From contig DFBZ01000144.1 of NCBI GenBank assembly GCA_002366835.1, forward strand, positions 1 through 17,724: a stretch of DNA of 17,724 bases, given 5' to 3'. Of this stretch, positions 13,902-17,724 are shown piece after piece (positions within the stretch are counted from its first letter, which is position 1; each line of letters opens with the position of its first letter). A program made the position numbers and the translations under genes. Under the pieces are notes generated by a model. It was given only the letters and a program-made list of their open reading frames with translations. It did not search any database and was not told where the DNA came from. Source of the DNA: Gammaproteobacteria bacterium UBA3067. GTDB taxonomy: Bacteria; Pseudomonadota; Gammaproteobacteria; Pseudomonadales; UBA3067.

Positions 13902-14015
13902 GGGTGGCGACCCCACCAGCTGCACCTCGGCACACGCATCAGTCGCTACCGTTGCTCCCTTCCAGGCCTGGCGGAGTTCACAACCTAGCATTGCGAGGGA
14001 ACCGATAGGGTCACC
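13902..14015 (-). ncRNA. ffs: 4.5S signal recognition particle RNA (small bacterial SRP RNA)
   Basis: This 114-nt RNA, the same length as E. coli 4.5S RNA, lies on the minus strand. The 5' end GGTGACCC pairs with the 3' end GGGTCGCC just before a terminal ACCC. The conserved apical domain is intact: CCAGGCCTGGAAGGGAGCAA, with the GGAA tetraloop and the internal loop that binds the M domain of Ffh, followed by GATGCGTGTGCCGAGG, close to the E. coli GACGCGTGTGCCGGGA. With Ffh it targets nascent membrane proteins to FtsY and SecYEG. It lies upstream of dnaX in the same direction. The exact ends are inferred from pairing and from the E. coli RNA. A reading frame crosses it but is not a gene. Confidence 0.95.
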
Positions 14016-14067
14016 ATAACTAACTGCTTTCGCGATCCTTTTTACGGGCCTTGCGAAACAGGCGCGT

Positions 14068-14096
14068 ATTATGGTTTTTTCGTGCGGCAAGATCAA
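14068..14096 (-). promoter_or_regulatory. Sigma70 promoter of ffs
   Basis: On the minus strand TTGATC (14091-14096) and CATAAT (14068-14073) are separated by the optimal 17 bp. Transcription would start near 14061, leaving a leader of about 46 nt before the mature 4.5S RNA. That fits a precursor trimmed by RNase P, as known for E. coli ffs. Confidence 0.6.
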
Positions 14097-14206
14097 GCAG
14101 TTTTCCCAACTGATTTTCCAGCAATATTGTTATTCAGCCCCTTGCCTACCCACAGCCAGGGCAAGCGAGTTAAAATAAGCCTCTTAAACACTACCGATCA
14201 AAAATA

Positions 14207-14749
14207 ATGAATGATTATTTTAAAAGTAAAGGTTATCTAGAAGGCGGCATTATCACCAACAGCCAGCAGCAACGTATTGATATGCGCGCCCTGCCGTCAA
14301 TCCTACGGGTATTACTGGTCACCGATGGCACCGTCACAAAAACACTGGAAGCCTATTACTGGGAGCCCATAAGGGTTACGGAAGTGGAGCAGCAAGAAAT
14401 TATTCTCGCTGAAGACAACGAAAAGCTATCCGCCAGCAAAGGAGAAGCCCTGCTGAAACGATCCATTAAGCTAATGGGTGAAAACAGCGCACAGTGCTAT
14501 GCGAAAGCCGATTCCTTGATTCGCTTACAACAGCTACCGAAAACCATCCGTCAGAAGCTGGTGAGTGGAGAAATCGGCATTGGTGAGTTGCTGCGTGAAA
14601 GCGGCCTGGAAACTTATCGCAAGCTCATTGATATTGGTGAAAAAGAAGCTGGCACCATCTATCGCAGTTATCAGATCATTATTGATCATGTGCCAGCCAT
14701 ACTGGTGACGGAGTATTTTTCTACTACTGTTTATCAGAAGAATAAATAA
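14207..14749 (+). CDS. Chorismate lyase-like protein (DUF98 / Rv2949c-like family)
   Basis: The protein has 180 residues. The N-terminal part LPSILRVLLVTDGTVTKTLE then AYYWEPIRV is the signature of the DUF98 branch of chorismate pyruvate-lyases, which release 4-hydroxybenzoate and pyruvate from chorismate. Candidate active-site residues match UbiC: R85 in LLKRSIKL (compare R76 of E. coli UbiC), the LVSGEIGIGELL loop (residues 118-129), and E169 in LVTEYF (compare E155). A role in ubiquinone precursor supply or in making a 4-hydroxybenzoate-derived product is inferred. The ATG at 14207 has no good Shine-Dalgarno sequence, and a second ATG four bases later is out of frame. The gene stands alone, divergent from ffs and convergent with cysC, so context does not settle its job. 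The family is fairly sure and the enzyme activity less so. Confidence 0.75.
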   Translation: MNDYFKSKGYLEGGIITNSQQQRIDMRALPSILRVLLVTDGTVTKTLEAYYWEPIRVTEVEQQEIILAEDNEKLSASKGEALLKRSIKLMGENSAQCYAKADSLIRLQQLPKTIRQKLVSGEIGIGELLRESGLETYRKLIDIGEKEAGTIYRSYQIIIDHVPAILVTEYFSTTVYQKNK

Positions 14750-14799
14750 GCTCATCTACTGGCAGCAAGGCATCCACCACCAGCAGAACCAGCTACTTT

Positions 14800-15402
14800 T
14801 TAGCTATCAGCCAAAAAGCCTTTACTTTGCAGAAAATCCACCACCTGAATAGCGCACTCTTCAACAGAATGATTTGCAGTGTTAACCACCAACTCAGGTG
14901 ATTCTGGTTCTTCGTAGCGAGAGCCGATGCCGGTAAAGTTTTTGATTTCGCCTGCACGGGCCTTTTTGTACAAGCCTTTCGGGTCACGTTCTTCGCAAAC
15001 ATCCAGAGGGGCTTCGACGTAAATTTCGACAAATTCACCGCCTTCAAAAAGCGCTCGCACTAAGTCTCGATCTGCTTTAAAGGGTGAAATAAATGCAGTA
15101 AGAACGATTAATCCGGCATCAGCAAATAGCTTGGAAACTTCTCCAATACGACGAATGTTTTCCACCCGATCTTCATCACTAAAACCCAAACCTTTATTGA
15201 GGCCGTGGCGCACGTTATCGCCATCCAGAATATAGCTGTGGCGTTGTTTTTCAAACAACAGGGATTCAACCGCATTGGCGACGGTGGATTTTCCCGAGCC
15301 ACTTAAACCTGTAAACCATAATACGGCGGGCTTTTGGTTTTTCTGGCTGCTACGTTCTTCGCGGGTAACATGGTGCTCATGCCAAACAATATTGGAACTC
15401 AT
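14800..15402 (-). CDS. cysC: Adenylyl-sulfate (APS) kinase
   Basis: The protein has 200 residues, the usual size of a stand-alone CysC. It phosphorylates APS to PAPS using ATP, in sulfate assimilation or sulfation. It has a P-loop G32-LSGSGKS39, the substrate motif LDGDNVRHGLNKGLGFS (59-75), RVENIRRIGEVSKLFADAG, the loop FISPFKADRD with S106, and the lid-region DPKGLYKKARAGEIKNFTGI. No cysD or cysN is adjacent. The ATG at 15402 has only a weak GAGA-type ribosome site. Two terminators lie between it and the upstream M16C gene, so it probably has its own promoter, although the 50 bp before the start shows none clearly. Confidence 0.96.
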   Translation of the reverse strand: MSSNIVWHEHHVTREERSSQKNQKPAVLWFTGLSGSGKSTVANAVESLLFEKQRHSYILDGDNVRHGLNKGLGFSDEDRVENIRRIGEVSKLFADAGLIVLTAFISPFKADRDLVRALFEGGEFVEIYVEAPLDVCEERDPKGLYKKARAGEIKNFTGIGSRYEEPESPELVVNTANHSVEECAIQVVDFLQSKGFLADS

Positions 15403-15453
15403 AATAAGGGGATTCTCGCTGTGGGGTTTTCAGAAAGGAAAGGTGCATGCGAC

Positions 15454-15487
15454 AAAAAAAGGCCTGCTCGTGCGCACAAGCAGGCCT
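15454..15487 (-). terminator. Intrinsic terminator (second of two) between the M16C gene and cysC
   Basis: The 9-bp stem AGGCCTGCT/AGCAGGCCT (arms at 15460-15468 and 15479-15487, 10-nt loop) is followed on the minus strand by seven T (15454-15460, the first of them also closing the stem). This is a strong rho-independent terminator just upstream of cysC. Confidence 0.9.
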
Positions 15488-15510
15488 GATGGTACTCTTT
15501 GCAGAATATA

Positions 15511-15558
15511 AATAAAAGAGCCGGGGCCATGACACCTTAGTACTTTTCAACCCCGGCT
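15511..15558 (-). terminator. Intrinsic terminator (first of two) after the M16C gene
   Basis: The 8-bp GC-rich stem AGCCGGGG/CCCCGGCT (arms 15519-15526 and 15551-15558, 24-nt loop) is followed on the minus strand by CTTTTATTTAT. It begins 20 nt after the M16C stop codon. The long loop makes it weaker than the second hairpin. Confidence 0.65.
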
Positions 15559-15578
15559 TATAGCCAGCTAGTGGAGCA

Positions 15579-17724
15579 TTACACTTGAATAAGCGCTAAG
15601 CCCATAGCCTCCAGTTTTTCAGCATTACCACTGTGACTCACCACCGCAATACTGGCATTTCCGGGTTTTAAATAACGTTCACCCACTCGCTTCAAATCTT
15701 CAAGACTAACTGCCAGGACATTTTTCCGGAAACAACGGCGCTGTTCTTCAGTGCGTCCAAATAAGTCATTGTGATAACTTTGTTTGGCTTCACCAGCGGG
15801 TGAACTGGGTTTATCTATATCACTGACAACTCCCAGTATCGCCTCTTCCACTTGCTGCCATTCGTGATCATTTTCAAGCAGCCAAGCGACCGATTTATCG
15901 AAGTCATCGAGGGTTTCTTCCAGGCGCGGGTCGCGGTAGGAAAAGAAACGAAACACGGCATTTGCGCTATCAGCGGAAGCCCCGCCACCGTAGGCACCAC
16001 CCTGTTCTCGAATGGTTCGGTGTAAATAGCCATTCCTTAAAAAACCACCCAGAACAGTTAAAGCGGCCGCATCAGGGTGATCAGACGTGACAGTGGGATA
16101 GGCCTTGGCACAGAAGTTCACTTGTGTACTGGTTATCCAAGCTTCTTTCCGTGCCTGTCGAGTAGCATCCAATTTAAAGGGAGAGAACCCTGGCGATGAT
16201 GACTCTACATCCTGCCAAAGTGCATCCATATCTTTGACTAGTTCCGTTTCATTTTCCTGCTCAGCCACCAGCAGCATGCGCTTTGGCGCTTGCAGAATTA
16301 GCTGGTGTAGCTGCTTGAATTTTTCTGCTAGATCTTCGATGGCTTGGGAATCATCCCCCCTCAAGCCGTCATCCAGTGCCTTAAGGCGTTTTATTCCTTC
16401 CAGGCCGCTTATACGATGACTAAGTTGCGCAACGGGGGCAAGACCTGCGCTGGCTGCCATCATGGCCAGACTATGGCCACTGCCGGTAATACTTTGTTCC
16501 ATCTGTGCGCGGCGCTGGGCCATGATGTCTTTAATACGCTCCAGCTCATCAAAACGTGGAGTAAGAACTGTCTCTTTTAATAATTGCGTCATGGCGCGAT
16601 GATTTGGAGTCAGTGCTTTACTGGAAAGCACCAGAAAACCCTTAACATTTTGCTCATCATCCACCGCTCCACGAACAGAGCTACTGCAGCTCATTCCACC
16701 CGTTACGCTGGATTGCAATGCCTGGGTTTCAATATAGTCACGCCCCGCTGAACCCAATTCAGTCAGGCAGTGACAGTAATAAGGCAAGACATCCAGTAGC
16801 TCATTTTTCAACTCAGGAAGATCAATAATGAGCTGCTGATAAACCAAGCCGTTTGTTCCCTGGGGGTAAAAAGAGAGAGGGAAACTTGCTGCATTTTTTT
16901 CCGTACCATGCGCCACCTTGAACTCTTTTGGCACATCTTCCAGCCCTACCTTAGGCAGAATGCTTTCATCATCTTTCTGCTCCTGACGGGCTGCGAGTTT
17001 TTCAGAAACATCAATAATCTCTGTTTTTTGCGCGTCGCTTAAACCGGCTTTCATTTTAGCCAAGCGCTGCGCTTCAGCCACTTGTTTGCGCTGATTGAGC
17101 TCTGGGTCTGGCTTCATGGTAAGACGAATGCGGTGCATATTGTCCAGCAGCAGCTCTTTCACCAGACCAGGAATAAAATCCGGGTCTTTAATATCCTTTC
17201 GAAGCTTAGCCAGTACAGGATCAAGGTTAATAGCGGCGATTGGATCACCTCGATGCACTGCCGGGGCCAAGCCTCCCAGTATCAACTGTAAACCGAAGGG
17301 ATAGTGCCCCCCGCCAATTTCTCGCTGTTGAATTTCAAGCTGATGCAACATGGCTTCCACCTGCTCCAGCGGCACGCCGTTTGTTGCCACATCCTCCAGC
17401 ACAGAAACAACCAACTTTTCAAAGTCTTGCGCCCTTCCAGCCTGACTGCCTTCAATACCACAAAGGAAACTCATTTCACGGTTGCTATCTTCCAGCCCAC
17501 AAAGATTGGAAGGCGCGGTACCAATATCACTGGTCTCCAAGGCTTTGCGCAAGGGGGAAGCGCTATTATCTAATAACACATCGGAAAGCAGTTGCGCCTT
17601 AAAGCGCTGCTCAATATCGATACTTGGGCTAAGCAGCCATGCAAGCACATGGTGAGATTTATCTTCCAACGACTCGCCATTATCACTCTGATCCAGCGCA
17701 TAACTTTCTTCTATCGCTATCGGT
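15579..17724 (-). CDS. M16C family peptidase (PreP/presequence-protease-like), C-terminal part, runs off the right edge
   Basis: About 714 codons are visible; the minus-strand frame stays open to base 17724 and begins there with PIAIEESYALDQSDNGESLE, so the start and the N-terminal HxxEH zinc site lie outside. An internal TTG at 17669 is not the real start. The segment HHVLAWLLSPSIDIEQRFKA is characteristic of the M16C subfamily, as are the linker with coiled-coil helices (about 190-245 of the visible part) and the C-terminal FLRNGYLHRTIREQGGAYGG, whose Arg and Tyr complete the active site from the distal half. Family members have about 970-1000 residues in one chain forming a closed chamber that degrades peptides, such as transit peptides in organelles. 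No signal peptide can be judged. Two terminators follow its stop. Confidence 0.92.
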   Translation of the reverse strand, partial: PIAIEESYALDQSDNGESLEDKSHHVLAWLLSPSIDIEQRFKAQLLSDVLLDNSASPLRKALETSDIGTAPSNLCGLEDSNREMSFLCGIEGSQAGRAQDFEKLVVSVLEDVATNGVPLEQVEAMLHQLEIQQREIGGGHYPFGLQLILGGLAPAVHRGDPIAAINLDPVLAKLRKDIKDPDFIPGLVKELLLDNMHRIRLTMKPDPELNQRKQVAEAQRLAKMKAGLSDAQKTEIIDVSEKLAARQEQKDDESILPKVGLEDVPKEFKVAHGTEKNAASFPLSFYPQGTNGLVYQQLIIDLPELKNELLDVLPYYCHCLTELGSAGRDYIETQALQSSVTGGMSCSSSVRGAVDDEQNVKGFLVLSSKALTPNHRAMTQLLKETVLTPRFDELERIKDIMAQRRAQMEQSITGSGHSLAMMAASAGLAPVAQLSHRISGLEGIKRLKALDDGLRGDDSQAIEDLAEKFKQLHQLILQAPKRMLLVAEQENETELVKDMDALWQDVESSSPGFSPFKLDATRQARKEAWITSTQVNFCAKAYPTVTSDHPDAAALTVLGGFLRNGYLHRTIREQGGAYGGGASADSANAVFRFFSYRDPRLEETLDDFDKSVAWLLENDHEWQQVEEAILGVVSDIDKPSSPAGEAKQSYHNDLFGRTEEQRRCFRKNVLAVSLEDLKRVGERYLKPGNASIAVVSHSGNAEKLEAMGLALIQV

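Noticed and set aside
13836..14096. 86-codon minus-strand reading frame
   Set aside because: It covers the 4.5S RNA gene, whose sequence and pairing explain the region; the translation has no protein-like features.
1..17724. CRISPR array, insertion sequence, prophage or attachment sites
   Set aside because: No regularly spaced repeats, transposase, integrase or terminal inverted repeats were seen; gene content is core chromosomal.

Overview
The window looks like chromosomal core DNA of a gammaproteobacterium. The evidence is the dnaX-ybaB-recR block, the rnd-ycgL-ycgN block, a compact 114-nt 4.5S SRP RNA and a TIGR03503-like VWA membrane protein. Moderate GC content and AT-rich spacers would fit a marine Cellvibrionales-type bacterium such as a Saccharophagus or Teredinibacter relative, but that placement is a guess from gene content, not from a database comparison.

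Left part (1-5158). The 5' end of an HDOD-domain regulator leaves the window on the minus strand. Divergent from it are a secreted two-domain M16 zinc peptidase and, 36 nt behind, a Na+/phosphate cotransporter-type protein with a PhoU-like tail. Both of these start at TTG.

Middle left (5159-8525). A 324-bp AT-rich spacer is followed by two tandem, previously unlisted tiny genes (44 and 42 codons). They encode paralogous lipoproteins with almost identical mature peptides of about 23-25 residues. A 17-bp perfect, bidirectional terminator separates them from a convergent gene for a VWA-domain, single-pass membrane protein with a very acidic cytoplasmic tail.

Central operon (8526-13711, minus strand). 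dnaX, ybaB, recR, rnd, ycgL, ycgN and a small membrane protein gene lie nearly end to end, several with 4-8 bp overlaps. They form a DNA replication and recombination, RNA processing and small conserved protein cluster. dnaX contains an A10 run at codons 435-438; both alternative frames stop within three codons, so a gamma-like short form of about 438-440 residues is predicted. Upstream of dnaX lies ffs (4.5S RNA) with a recognisable sigma70 promoter.

Right part (14207-17724). A chorismate lyase-like protein (plus strand) converges on a stand-alone APS kinase (cysC). Two successive intrinsic terminators separate cysC from an upstream M16C (PreP-like) peptidase gene whose start lies beyond the right edge.

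The most novel item is the tandem micro-lipoprotein pair. The best mechanistic item is the dnaX slippage site.
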